Origin: Actinomycetota bacterium
GTDB lineage: Bacteria > Actinomycetota > Acidimicrobiia > Acidimicrobiales > Microtrichaceae
Assembly: GCA_009700815.1 (NCBI GenBank)
Contig: WLLG01000045.1
Location: 1 to 10,585, forward strand
DNA: 10,585 nucleotides
Direction: 5' to 3'
Position 1 is the first letter of the stretch, and every line of letters begins with the position of its first letter. Under the pieces are notes generated by a model. That model did no database searches. It saw only the letters and a list, made by a program, of their open reading frames with translations, and had not been told where the DNA came from. Below, piece after piece: positions 1 to 6,037 of this stretch. The translations under genes were made by a program, and so were the position numbers.

Positions 1-586
1 GGTCGGCAAGATACTCCTCATCCATGAGCGCTGAGGGCTGTGCCGAGGTGGTGAGTTGCGCAAATGGATTGGCGGAAGCCGAGGTCCGACTGCGGTAGGC
101 AATGTCCGCCATAGCCTGCTCGCTCGTCACCCCTGCCTGAATTGCGGCTCGTGCCTGAAGAGCTGCGATGTCCACCGAGGTCGGCCACAACGGTGCCTCG
201 TAATAGGGGTCAGTCATGCGAGACAGCACACGTGGCAAGTCTCCCGGGGATGACTTTCCGTAGCTATACACCAGCGCCGTATCGGCGTGGCCGGTTTGAA
301 TTTTTACCCAGGCCTCGTACAGCGCCCAAGCCCCATCCATTTCTACGTGTGACTCAGAGATTGGTGGCCAAGCCCCAACAGCGTCCAAGGTCATCACAAA
401 GCTGAAGGGCTGACCAGCGAGATAGTCCGAGCTACCAGAACAGGTGAAGTCAAAGTCATGACGTCCCAATCCGGAACGTTCAATCACCTCTTGGATGACC
501 GGCTGAATGAGCTCGACCTCGTTGACCCTCGGAGCGGAGCGGACATGTTTGGTTTGGGCAGTGGCAATGATTGCAACGTCTCTCAC
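1..586 (-). CDS. Thiolase-fold protein (Ltp / SCP-x-type lipid-transfer thiolase), 3' part beyond the window
   Basis: Partial: the first 195 residues are present and the C-terminus lies left of base 1. The frame starts at GTG 586. A GAGGA Shine-Dalgarno overlaps the TGA of the preceding OB-fold gene, seven bases before the GTG, which fixes the start. The protein opens with RDVAIIATAQT, the usual first strand of thiolase-family lipid-transfer proteins, and carries SHVEMDGAWALYEAW at residues 79-93, where thiolases have their nucleophile loop. No cysteine stands at that position; C49 is in a different strand. In the family, such Cys-less members paired with DUF35 proteins (Ltp2 with ChsH2) act as retro-aldolases on sterol side-chain CoA esters rather than as thiolases. 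Two OB-fold genes directly upstream support a similar complex. The exact substrate is not visible. Family confident, subfamily inferred. Confidence 0.85.
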   Translation of the reverse strand, partial: MRDVAIIATAQTKHVRSAPRVNEVELIQPVIQEVIERSGLGRHDFDFTCSGSSDYLAGQPFSFVMTLDAVGAWPPISESHVEMDGAWALYEAWVKIQTGHADTALVYSYGKSSPGDLPRVLSRMTDPYYEAPLWPTSVDIAALQARAAIQAGVTSEQAMADIAYRSRTSASANPFAQLTTSAQPSALMDEEYLAD

Positions 587-596
587 AGCAGCATCC

Positions 597-1184
597 TCAG
601 ACGTAGTCGGCTAGTTCGGAGGCGGGGACATCTGGCTCACCATTTGGCGCCCACCATTTGATGTTTTCAAAACTGGTCGTCATCTCGGAGTCTTCGACCC
701 AGACTGACTTCAATCGAAGCCCGGGCTGAACTTCGTTATAGGGGATCTCACGAACAAGCCCATAAATGGGAATGTCGGAGCCATCAACCAGGATCAGAGC
801 AGAGACGTAGGGAATCTCTTGAGCGTTACCTGTGAAGTCAAGATTGACTACGCAGAAGCTCACCACTGTTCCATCTAGGCCAAGATCGACCTGTTCGGTG
901 GTAGGCAAGCCAGAGACCGGGGAAACGCCGCGTGGAGGGATGTACACCTTGCCAGTCTCGGAGCAACGCTCCCCCACAAGACGCTTCTCTTTGATGGCCC
1001 GCAGAAAGCGTGTGGTTGCAAGGCCGGGCGTGTAGTCATAGGTGAGCGAAGCAAAGGCTCGCACGCTGCGAACAGACTCAACTGCGTCAACCTCTGCCAC
1101 AGCAGACATGTCTACAGCGGGCTGTGACCAGAGTCCCTCGGGCAGTTCAATTGGTGCCGGTTCAGAAGAAGTGGTGTCAGTCAT
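597..1184 (-). CDS. Zn-ribbon/OB-fold (DUF35) protein, partner of thiolase-like enzyme
   Basis: 195 residues, starting at ATG 1184 behind an AAGGGA Shine-Dalgarno seven bases upstream; 11 bp separate it from the preceding OB-fold frame. An N-terminal helical part (about 1-70) leads into a rubredoxin-like ribbon (GERCSETGKVYIPP, residues 71-84) and then an OB-fold with the typical alternating strands and a closing KWWAPNGEPDV-like tail. In DUF35 proteins the ribbon normally carries four zinc-binding cysteines; here only C74 remains, the other places being held by T, S or G. These proteins bind acyl-CoA or scaffold thiolase-fold and MaoC-type hydratase partners. The TGA at 597-599 lies 10 bp before the thiolase-fold GTG, so the two are surely co-translated. 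Function is inferred from fold and neighbour. Confidence 0.85.
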   Translation of the reverse strand: MTDTTSSEPAPIELPEGLWSQPAVDMSAVAEVDAVESVRSVRAFASLTYDYTPGLATTRFLRAIKEKRLVGERCSETGKVYIPPRGVSPVSGLPTTEQVDLGLDGTVVSFCVVNLDFTGNAQEIPYVSALILVDGSDIPIYGLVREIPYNEVQPGLRLKSVWVEDSEMTTSFENIKWWAPNGEPDVPASELADYV

Positions 1185-1195
1185 TGTGGTTCCCT

Positions 1196-1657
1196 TCAGC
1201 TCACTGGCTCGAAACAGAGCAGGTCATCCATTGAGCCAATTCGTTCCTCTGCGAACTTGGCACGCACTCGCAGACCAGTCACCATCGCATCATGAGGGGC
1301 ATCCACGGCATGCATCATCGGTGTGTCGGCGCCGTCGAGTTTGACCATGGCCCAAGCAAAGGGATGATCCAGAGGTTGGCCATCACGCACGGATTGGTTC
1401 CAAGACCAGAACAACACTTCACCCTCGGATCCAACGGGAACCAACTTGGTTAGGGATGCTCCCGAGGCCGGGTCGTATTCGACGGGCGGGCAGAGCACCT
1501 TGCCTTGGTCATCCTCGATGCCAATAAAGCGACCCTCACGAAGAGCCGTCAGGAAGGCACCGATCACTGGGCCGGTGGTTCGCTTGAAGGGATACTCCAA
1601 CACGAGTGGAGCGCGGAGGACGTCCTCTTCCCCGCTGGTGGTCGCTTCTTCGGGCAT
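1196..1657 (-). CDS. DUF35/OB-fold protein, probable independent gene starting inside the longer frame
   Basis: 153 residues from ATG 1657 (MPEEATTSG), preceded by AGGGGG four bases upstream, same frame and stop as the amidotransferase fusion. This is the normal length for a single DUF35 protein: an N-terminal helix (LEYPFKRTTGPVIGAFLTAL), a ribbon region (about 44-75) and an OB-fold ending in FEPVS. The ribbon has lost all canonical zinc cysteines; the single C56 sits just before the PP motif. Together with the next OB-fold gene and the thiolase-fold gene it forms a set like the DUF35/Ltp genes of mycobacterial sterol catabolism, where (from memory) Rv3521 combines OB-fold sequence next to ltp4 and ltp3. 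A KstR-like site 53-66 bases upstream supports this start as a real, sterol-regulated one. Confidence 0.7.
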   Translation of the reverse strand: MPEEATTSGEEDVLRAPLVLEYPFKRTTGPVIGAFLTALREGRFIGIEDDQGKVLCPPVEYDPASGASLTKLVPVGSEGEVLFWSWNQSVRDGQPLDHPFAWAMVKLDGADTPMMHAVDAPHDAMVTGLRVRAKFAEERIGSMDDLLCFEPVS

Positions 1658-2428
1658 CTGACCCCCTGTACGTGTGCCCCCGGACCACCCGGGGTGCGAA
1701 ACGTGAGAATAGAACACGTTCTCGTTTTTTGCAGATCGGCTGGGCAAGAAATCATCGAGCAGACGAGCCGCCCGCTCCCTACTGGCATCTCGTTGACGAT
1801 CTGCTTCTGTCAGGAGTGGCTCGGGGTCGACGCCTAGGTCTGCAAGTTGATCAAGGTCATCTTCTAACCACTCTTCAAGAACTAAACGATTCACCTCGGG
1901 GTGGAACTGCACAGCCAGATTCTTCCGAAGAATGAAAGCCTGAGGTCCAGCATCTGAATAAGCGAGTGCCTGCGCCCCATCGGGAATCTGAAAGCAGTCA
2001 AAGTGCCATTGCATCCACGGCCCTGGATCAATGTCCACTGTGTGACCCGACTCGGCAATCGATTCGATACTCAGCCAACCAATCTCGGGGGTATGGCCTG
2101 GTGCAACTCCTCCACCATGAGCAGCAGACAGAAGCTGTCCGCCGAAACACATGCCCAAAACTGCTACTCCAGCAGCATCGGCTTGGCGGAGGAACTCCAA
2201 CTCTGGGGTAACCCAATGAGCTACTGCCTCTTCGTAGACCGACCATCGCGAGCCGTATAGAAAGATCAGATCAAATTCCGCTGGGTTAGGAAACTCCGGA
2301 TTCCCGGCTGGAGATCCGGGCTGCAGACAGACCTGATGCTGCACCGAATCGATTCCGCGATCGCTCACTAGCTCGCCAATTAACCCTGGGGACGAGTTGG
2401 CATCGTGGTGAATATGCAGAGCCTTCAC
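1196..2428 (-). CDS. Open frame joining class I glutamine amidotransferase to a DUF35/OB-fold domain
   Basis: 410 codons without a stop, from GTG 2428. Residues 1-230 form a class I (triad) glutamine amidotransferase: nucleophile elbow GMCFGGQ with C94, and QFHPEV with H176 and E178, so the ammonia-releasing triad looks intact. It resembles stand-alone GMP-synthase-like amidotransferases, which end at about this length. Residues 258-410 are a complete 153-residue DUF35/OB-fold protein. The join (about 231-257, NENVFYSH...TRTGG) is not conserved-looking and contains a promoter-like segment and a Shine-Dalgarno, so it reads like translated intergenic DNA. Either this is a true fusion with an internal promoter, or the amidotransferase has lost its stop codon. 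No clear Shine-Dalgarno precedes GTG 2428; a TTGACC sequence lies about 40 bases upstream. The amidotransferase substrate cannot be told. Confidence 0.75.
   Translation of the reverse strand: MKALHIHHDANSSPGLIGELVSDRGIDSVQHQVCLQPGSPAGNPEFPNPAEFDLIFLYGSRWSVYEEAVAHWVTPELEFLRQADAAGVAVLGMCFGGQLLSAAHGGGVAPGHTPEIGWLSIESIAESGHTVDIDPGPWMQWHFDCFQIPDGAQALAYSDAGPQAFILRKNLAVQFHPEVNRLVLEEWLEDDLDQLADLGVDPEPLLTEADRQRDASRERAARLLDDFLPSRSAKNENVFYSHVSHPGWSGGTRTGGQMPEEATTSGEEDVLRAPLVLEYPFKRTTGPVIGAFLTALREGRFIGIEDDQGKVLCPPVEYDPASGASLTKLVPVGSEGEVLFWSWNQSVRDGQPLDHPFAWAMVKLDGADTPMMHAVDAPHDAMVTGLRVRAKFAEERIGSMDDLLCFEPVS
1662..1667 (-). promoter_or_regulatory. Shine-Dalgarno deciding the internal OB-fold start
   Basis: AGGGGG followed by TCAG and ATG 1657 on the minus strand. 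It is much better than anything in front of GTG 2428. It supports translation of the OB-fold domain as a separate protein even though the upstream amidotransferase frame is open through it. Confidence 0.55.
1706..1711 (-). promoter_or_regulatory. Candidate -10 hexamer (TATTCT) for the OB-fold/thiolase operon
   Basis: The minus strand reads TATTCT, matching the actinobacterial TANNNT form. The hexamer 17 bases upstream (CTGCAA) is a poor -35. Initiation some seven bases downstream would give a leader of about 40 bases before ATG 1657. It overlaps the KstR-like palindrome. Weak on its own; supported by that operator and by the downstream Shine-Dalgarno. Confidence 0.4.
1710..1723. promoter_or_regulatory. 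KstR-like operator
   Basis: The plus strand reads TAGAACACGTTCTC, with perfect 5-base arms AGAAC/GTTCT around two bases. The published mycobacterial KstR consensus is TNNAACNNGTTNNA; seven of its eight fixed bases match (the last A is C here). KstR is a TetR-family repressor of sterol catabolism, released by CoA-thioester intermediates. The site overlaps the -10-like hexamer of the OB-fold/thiolase genes, which suits repression. It lies inside the amidotransferase/OB-fold open frame (codons about 236-240). Confidence 0.65.
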
Positions 2429-2487
2429 AAGATCACAGTGTTGCCCATTTGCAAGCGTTCGCGCAGGTCAAGAACTGCTCCCCGGCA

Positions 2488-2534
2488 CAACTCGGATGTT
2501 TCTGGTCGACTATCGACCAGAAACATCCGAGTTG
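2488..2534. terminator. 47-bp perfect palindromic hairpin after mftF
   Basis: A 22-base arm (2488-2509), a 3-base loop (2510-2512) and an exactly complementary 22-base arm (2513-2534). Flanking CCCC and GGGG (2480-2483 and 2539-2542) could lengthen the stem across an internal loop. It begins 13 bp after the mftF stop codon and no T-tract follows on either strand. Stem-only hairpins of this kind are proposed as terminators in actinobacteria. The next gene on the same strand (GTG 2428) starts about 60 bp beyond, so the hairpin separates two co-directional units. It could alternatively be a copy of a dispersed palindromic repeat. Confidence 0.7.
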
Positions 2535-2546
2535 CCGAGGGGATAC

Positions 2547-4136
2547 CTAGGACTCAGCTGACGTGAGGGCGCGGGGCTTGGTGCGGGCGCGGGGCTTGGT
2601 GCGGGAGCGGGCGAATGAGGGCAACAGGGGGCCCACTCGTCGTTCGCGGATGCAGCCCAACCACACGCCAGCGCCATAGGACATGTCATCCAACAGGCCT
2701 AGTCCCACAAATCGAAGGGACTCAGGAACCCCCTGTGGAGCGGCGGCCTCGGAGCGCACCTGTCGAAGCGAATCCACCGCTGTCAGAACTACTGCGCCGA
2801 GCACCGCATGGCGGACTCGACGGCTACTCACTGCCGCAGGCAACGCCACCGGCCACCACACTCGTTGCACGCTTCGAGCTAACTGCCGACCCGCACCAAG
2901 GTGACCACCGATACCAAGCTGCAGAACCTCCCGTCGAGGAAGCTCCGGCAGTTTCTTTGAGAGTTGAACAGTCGTACCAACGCCAAGCGCCGCAGCGAGG
3001 ACAGGGTGAGCAGTTGCTACGAGCGCCCAAACTGCAGCGCTCCAAGGTGACAGGACTGCAGGAGCAACTAGTCCTGGATGTGCCCGGTCCAAAGCAGCGG
3101 CTGAAGTTCCGTAGCCAACCCGTTGGCGAATCCAGTCCGGCAGCCCTGAGCGAATCTCGTGATGCACCATGGACCGAGGCTCGTAACGCACTCTGCCGCC
3201 CTGATCAACGAGTCGCCAGATCAGGTCGACATCTTCACCGACCAACAACGAGGGGTTAAACCCGCCGGCTTCGCGAATCACCTCGGTGCGCATCAGGACT
3301 GCGGCACTAGGCACGTAGGACACCCGAGTACCGGCCTGAACTCGACCCGCTTGCTTACCAAGGTCTAACGGGGAACGAGAAAGCTCGTACTGCTCAAGCG
3401 CTGTCAATTCCCCGGCCCGAGTCTGCTCAGTAGAAGTCTGCCCAAGACGAGCCTGGCTGGCCCGAGTCTGGCTTGCAGGAGTTTGGCCTGTGACCGGGAG
3501 AACGGCTTTCACCCGCGGAGCAGCAGCTACAACGAACGGATCGGCGATCTGGCCGAGCAATGGTGCGAGCCAGTCGGTTGTGACCTGACAATCGGAGTCC
3601 ACGAAGGCCACTAGCTCGGTAGAAACCTGCTGTAGGCCCAGATTCCTGGCCTGGCCAGGCCCGACAGACTGCTCAACGCGAATCACGCGAACTGCCGGCA
3701 GGCGCTGACCTGCAGTCTCAACAATGAGCGGCAGGACAGATCCATCGTCAACGATCACAACCTCGAGGATGGCCGTGGCCGCATCGCTTTGGTCTGCCGC
3801 AATCGAAGCCAGCAAGCGCTGCACTCCCTCTGCACGATCTCGTACCGGAACCACGAGTGTCACTTGTGGACTAGGCGAAACAGCAGCGCTCAGATCGGGT
3901 CGAGGGTGCAGCAGGCCAGCGTCTTGCCATCGAGTGATGAGATCACGTTCAGCTGGAGTCGCTTCGAATGGCTCGCTCAGCTCGATTCGATCCATCAACG
4001 CTGCACCCGCAGGTGTCAGTGAAAACAAACGAATGGGAGATCCGCCGAGCACAAACCTTCCCGCCGAACCAGATCGCCGCACCGAAGAGTCACGATCAAA
4101 GGCCGGGACCCTATCCACAGAAGAAGCCACACTCAC
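2547..4136 (-). CDS. mftF: Mycofactocin glycosyltransferase MftF
   Basis: 529 residues from GTG 4136, whose GTGA overlaps the mftE stop; the frame could open seven codons earlier at TTG 4157, but the overlap start is the usual coupled arrangement. MftF adds beta-1,4-linked glucose units to the mycofactocin core. An N-terminal segment (LGGSPIRLFSLTPAG) matches the pre-domain of MftF. The family 2 glycosyltransferase core follows: VVIVDDGS (126-133), FVDSD (178-182), SYVPSAAVLMR (about 273-283) and GEDVDL (300-305) with the catalytic acids. A hydrophobic stretch lies near WSAAVWALVATAHPVLAAAL. It is longer than mycobacterial MftF as I recall it (about 470 residues). Part of the excess is a pentapeptide-repeat insert (218-242) between the PRVKA strand and the YELSRSPLDLG motif, plus a repeated basic tail. 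MftE directly upstream confirms the pathway. Confidence 0.93.
   Translation of the reverse strand: MSVASSVDRVPAFDRDSSVRRSGSAGRFVLGGSPIRLFSLTPAGAALMDRIELSEPFEATPAERDLITRWQDAGLLHPRPDLSAAVSPSPQVTLVVPVRDRAEGVQRLLASIAADQSDAATAILEVVIVDDGSVLPLIVETAGQRLPAVRVIRVEQSVGPGQARNLGLQQVSTELVAFVDSDCQVTTDWLAPLLGQIADPFVVAAAPRVKAVLPVTGQTPASQTRASQARLGQTSTEQTRAGELTALEQYELSRSPLDLGKQAGRVQAGTRVSYVPSAAVLMRTEVIREAGGFNPSLLVGEDVDLIWRLVDQGGRVRYEPRSMVHHEIRSGLPDWIRQRVGYGTSAAALDRAHPGLVAPAVLSPWSAAVWALVATAHPVLAAALGVGTTVQLSKKLPELPRREVLQLGIGGHLGAGRQLARSVQRVWWPVALPAAVSSRRVRHAVLGAVVLTAVDSLRQVRSEAAAPQGVPESLRFVGLGLLDDMSYGAGVWLGCIRERRVGPLLPSFARSRTKPRARTKPRALTSAES
2569..2604 (-). repeat. Two exact 18-bp tandem copies at the mftF 3' end
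   Basis: Two perfect 18-base units (2569-2586 and 2587-2604). They encode a duplicated basic hexapeptide, RTKPRA-RTKPRA, just before the C-terminal LTSAES. The frame is kept, so the tail can vary in length without harming the enzyme core. Confidence 0.9.
3411..3485 (-). repeat. Five in-frame 15-bp repeats inside mftF
   Basis: 75 bases encoding QTPAS, QTRAS, QARLG, QTSTE and QTRAG, each beginning with Gln. A 12-base word (ggcccgagtctg, plus strand) recurs exactly at 3414-3425 and 3459-3470. The insert sits in a loop of the glycosyltransferase domain where mycobacterial MftF, from memory, has only a short connection. It is likely a hydrophilic, flexible loop. Confidence 0.85.
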
Positions 4137-4837
4137 GATGCGCTCAGCTCGCGCCAATCAGCTACAAACTGCCGCAGGTCCTGCAGCAGCTCTGCGCAGA
4201 TCGCTGCTCCCTCCGCAGCGGATGCAGCCCGCGGGTCACCTAGGACACCATTGGGCGCAACTGCACCAATCCCCTGTTCCATAACTTGGGGAGCAATATC
4301 TCGCCAGCGCGAGGTGCTACCTGCCTCTAGGAAATCGGTGCGGACACACTCAGGATCGATGTACATCAACATTGAGGTTTCGGTTCTTCCGGCATGTGAA
4401 TCCCCCCCGGCAACCTGCGGGTTCCAAACTGTGACCGACCGGGACTCAAGTCGAAGTTGAGAAACGGCGGCCTGAACAGCGGCGATGTTTCCACCATGGC
4501 CATTCACAAAGAGCACTGCCGTAAACGGCCCGACTCCGGGGGCAGGCAATGCCGAACGAACAAGTTCAATCAACACAGCTTCGAGCACCTTGGCGCCAAT
4601 CGAGAGCGTGCCCGCAAACCCTTGATGCTCCCCCGATGCGGTAATCGTGATGGGTGGAGCGATGACAATCTCTGGCCGAGTCTGGGCAAGCTGATCCGAC
4701 AGCCAGCAGGCGATCCGAAGGTCGGTATCTAACGGCAGGTGTGGTCCGTGTTGCTCGCAGCTCCCAAGCGGGACGAGCAGCAGCGATCCCACTGGCACCT
4801 CGGTAGAGGCAAGCTGCGCCAGATAGGTGGCAGCCAT
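4133..4837 (-). CDS. mftE: Mycofactocin precursor peptide peptidase MftE (creatininase family)
   Basis: 234 residues from ATG 4837, one base after the ETF-beta stop. MftE is a metal-dependent amidohydrolase-fold peptidase that cuts MftA after MftC has modified it, releasing the Val-Tyr-derived core (AHDP). Creatininase-family metal sites are visible: GSCEQHGPHLPLDTD (25-39, with E28, H30 and D39), the NGHGGN motif and DSHAGRTETS. Length is normal for the family. The stop TGA (4133-4135) overlaps the mftF GTG. A plain creatininase or creatinine amidohydrolase is excluded mainly by context, since mftF follows directly. MftA, the substrate, is not encoded in this window. Confidence 0.93.
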   Translation of the reverse strand: MAATYLAQLASTEVPVGSLLLVPLGSCEQHGPHLPLDTDLRIACWLSDQLAQTRPEIVIAPPITITASGEHQGFAGTLSIGAKVLEAVLIELVRSALPAPGVGPFTAVLFVNGHGGNIAAVQAAVSQLRLESRSVTVWNPQVAGGDSHAGRTETSMLMYIDPECVRTDFLEAGSTSRWRDIAPQVMEQGIGAVAPNGVLGDPRAASAAEGAAICAELLQDLRQFVADWRELSAS

Positions 4838-4838
4838 C

Positions 4839-5741
4839 TCAGGTAGGTAGCGAGTCGTCTAGATAACCCCAAGCAGCGAGCTGTTCGAGCACTGCCTCTG
4901 CAGCCTGCTCGGGATCAAGCCTGAGCGTGCGAGCGGCGGTGCTTCCGGATTGGGCACCCGTCAGTTCCAAAATTCTACTCAGCGCGTCATCACCTGCCGG
5001 CGGCGCCAGCACCCGAGCACGCGGCCGCCATGGTCGCAAACGATTTACCTCTGTCGGCCAATCGATTTGCTGCTTACGCACTTCGACAGTTTTCTGCTTT
5101 GCCGCCAATGTTGCAGCGAGCGAGGAGCGGCGAAGCGTAGCGACGGAACCTTCAACAGAAATCACCGCGGCGGTCATCAGTAGTAATCGTTCGCGACGAC
5201 CACCGTCGAGGCGTCGTGTTGCATGCAGAGAGCCTGGATCGGTTGACTCGAGTCCAATTAGCCCAAGGGCCTGCTGCATGCCGAGGTGGTGAGCCAAGTA
5301 GGCAGGCACCGAACCAGAGCCGCGATCCGAACTGACATCCCCGCAGATCACGAATTGAGCGTTGAGCTGACTGGGCATCAGAGCCGATGCCAATAGTTCG
5401 GCGACCTGGGCGCTTGATCGTTGCTCTGCAAGGTGCACTCGCACTACCCGTGTCGCTCCCACTGCGAAGAAATCGCGTAGGGAATCCTCTGCACCTTCGG
5501 GGCCTGCACACAAAACGGTGACTCCACACGTCTGGCCCTGATCGGACCAAGCTTGGGCCAGCCGCAGAGCAGATTCAACGGCGGCAAAATCTGAACTGGA
5601 GAATCCCGAGCTTCGCTGACTTGCCTCGACCGATCCGTGCAAGGGATCAATCTCTGGGCGAAGCTCAGCCCACTTCACGCAAGCAACCAGATTGATACCA
5701 GCAGGATTCAGGCCAGCAGGATTCAGATCAGCAGGATTCAT
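4839..5741 (-). CDS. Electron transfer flavoprotein beta subunit (FixA/EtfB type), mycofactocin-associated
   Basis: 300 residues from ATG 5741, whose ATGA overlaps the fixX-like stop; the frame extends further upstream but only as an out-of-frame shadow of that gene. ETF-beta features: INLVACVKW as first strand, the DFAAVESALRLAQ helix, VTVLCAGPEGAEDSLRDFFAVGATRVVRV, and SGSVPAYLAHHLGM, the counterpart of the usual gp-x-lA-x-x-LG segment. It would pair with the ETF-alpha subunit encoded three genes upstream to carry electrons from flavin dehydrogenases. The sequence diverges from housekeeping EtfB and the position next to mftE points to a dedicated mycofactocin ETF. The first 15 residues are a tandem repeat (NPADL, NPAGL, NPAGI) that looks like an added leader before the conserved strand. 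Confidence 0.85.
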   Translation of the reverse strand: MNPADLNPAGLNPAGINLVACVKWAELRPEIDPLHGSVEASQRSSGFSSSDFAAVESALRLAQAWSDQGQTCGVTVLCAGPEGAEDSLRDFFAVGATRVVRVHLAEQRSSAQVAELLASALMPSQLNAQFVICGDVSSDRGSGSVPAYLAHHLGMQQALGLIGLESTDPGSLHATRRLDGGRRERLLLMTAAVISVEGSVATLRRSSLAATLAAKQKTVEVRKQQIDWPTEVNRLRPWRPRARVLAPPAGDDALSRILELTGAQSGSTAARTLRLDPEQAAEAVLEQLAAWGYLDDSLPT

Positions 5742-5742
5742 G
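5698..5742 (-). repeat. Three 15-bp repeats at the start of the ETF-beta gene
   Basis: Units 5698-5712, 5713-5727 and 5728-5742 share the core cagcaggattca on the plus strand. Translated on the minus strand they give NPADL, NPAGL and NPAGI directly after the initiator Met. The first unit overlaps the fixX-like stop. Confidence 0.9.
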
Positions 5743-6037
5743 AGGAGTGAAACACCACGCCGTGGCCGCCCTCTGGGTAGGACCAAGAAATTGCGCCCTC
5801 CTCGTTGCACACCATGTAACAGGTGCCGCACTCGAAGCAGAGCTCGTAATTAAACAGGATCCCACCATCGGCAGTTGATACAAACAAGTTCGCAGGACAG
5901 GCCGTAATGCAGCCACGTGTTGAACAATCAGCACATATTTTGCTGTCAACAGTGATGTGAGCCCGCTCGTGTACGCGAAACTCCACTGAACTCATCCGAG
6001 TCTCAAAGCTGATCTCTGGGTACGAATCTGTACTCAT
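5738..6037 (-). CDS. fixX: FixX-like ferredoxin
   Basis: 99 residues from ATG 6037, with a TGAGGA Shine-Dalgarno seven bases upstream and an ATGA overlap with the fixC-like stop. Two cysteine sets are present: C35, C38, C43 and C47 (C-x2-C-x4-C-x3-CP), and C67, C70, C73 and C77 (C-x2-C-x2-C-x3-C). FixX proteins are small ferredoxins that work with FixC as the split equivalent of ETF-quinone oxidoreductase. The closing YPEGGHGVVF tail is typical of FixX. Whether one or both sets hold a 4Fe-4S cluster cannot be read from sequence alone; the second set is the classical pattern. Length is normal. Confidence 0.92.
   Translation of the reverse strand: MSTDSYPEISFETRMSSVEFRVHERAHITVDSKICADCSTRGCITACPANLFVSTADGGILFNYELCFECGTCYMVCNEEGAISWSYPEGGHGVVFHSS

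Noticed and set aside
56..661. Plus-strand open frames opposite the thiolase-fold and first spacer
   Set aside because: They lie opposite clear minus-strand genes, have no family features and no Shine-Dalgarno; their composition is that of antisense frames.
1724..1731. Frameshift at the six-base T run in the amidotransferase/OB-fold frame
   Set aside because: Adding or removing one base does not produce a stop before the OB-fold ATG, and both domains are in the same frame as read, so no correction is called for.
2615..3259. 214-codon plus-strand frame opposite mftF
   Set aside because: Opposite the conserved MftF coding region, rich in Pro/Arg/Gln as expected of an antisense frame, no recognisable domain.
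3724..4284. 186-codon plus-strand frame across the mftF/mftE junction
   Set aside because: It crosses two well-supported genes in antisense and shows no domain.
5742..5831. Longer N-terminus for ETF-beta
   Set aside because: The extra codons overlap the FixX coding sequence in another frame, and ATG 5741 sits in an ATGA overlap, as at the other junctions.
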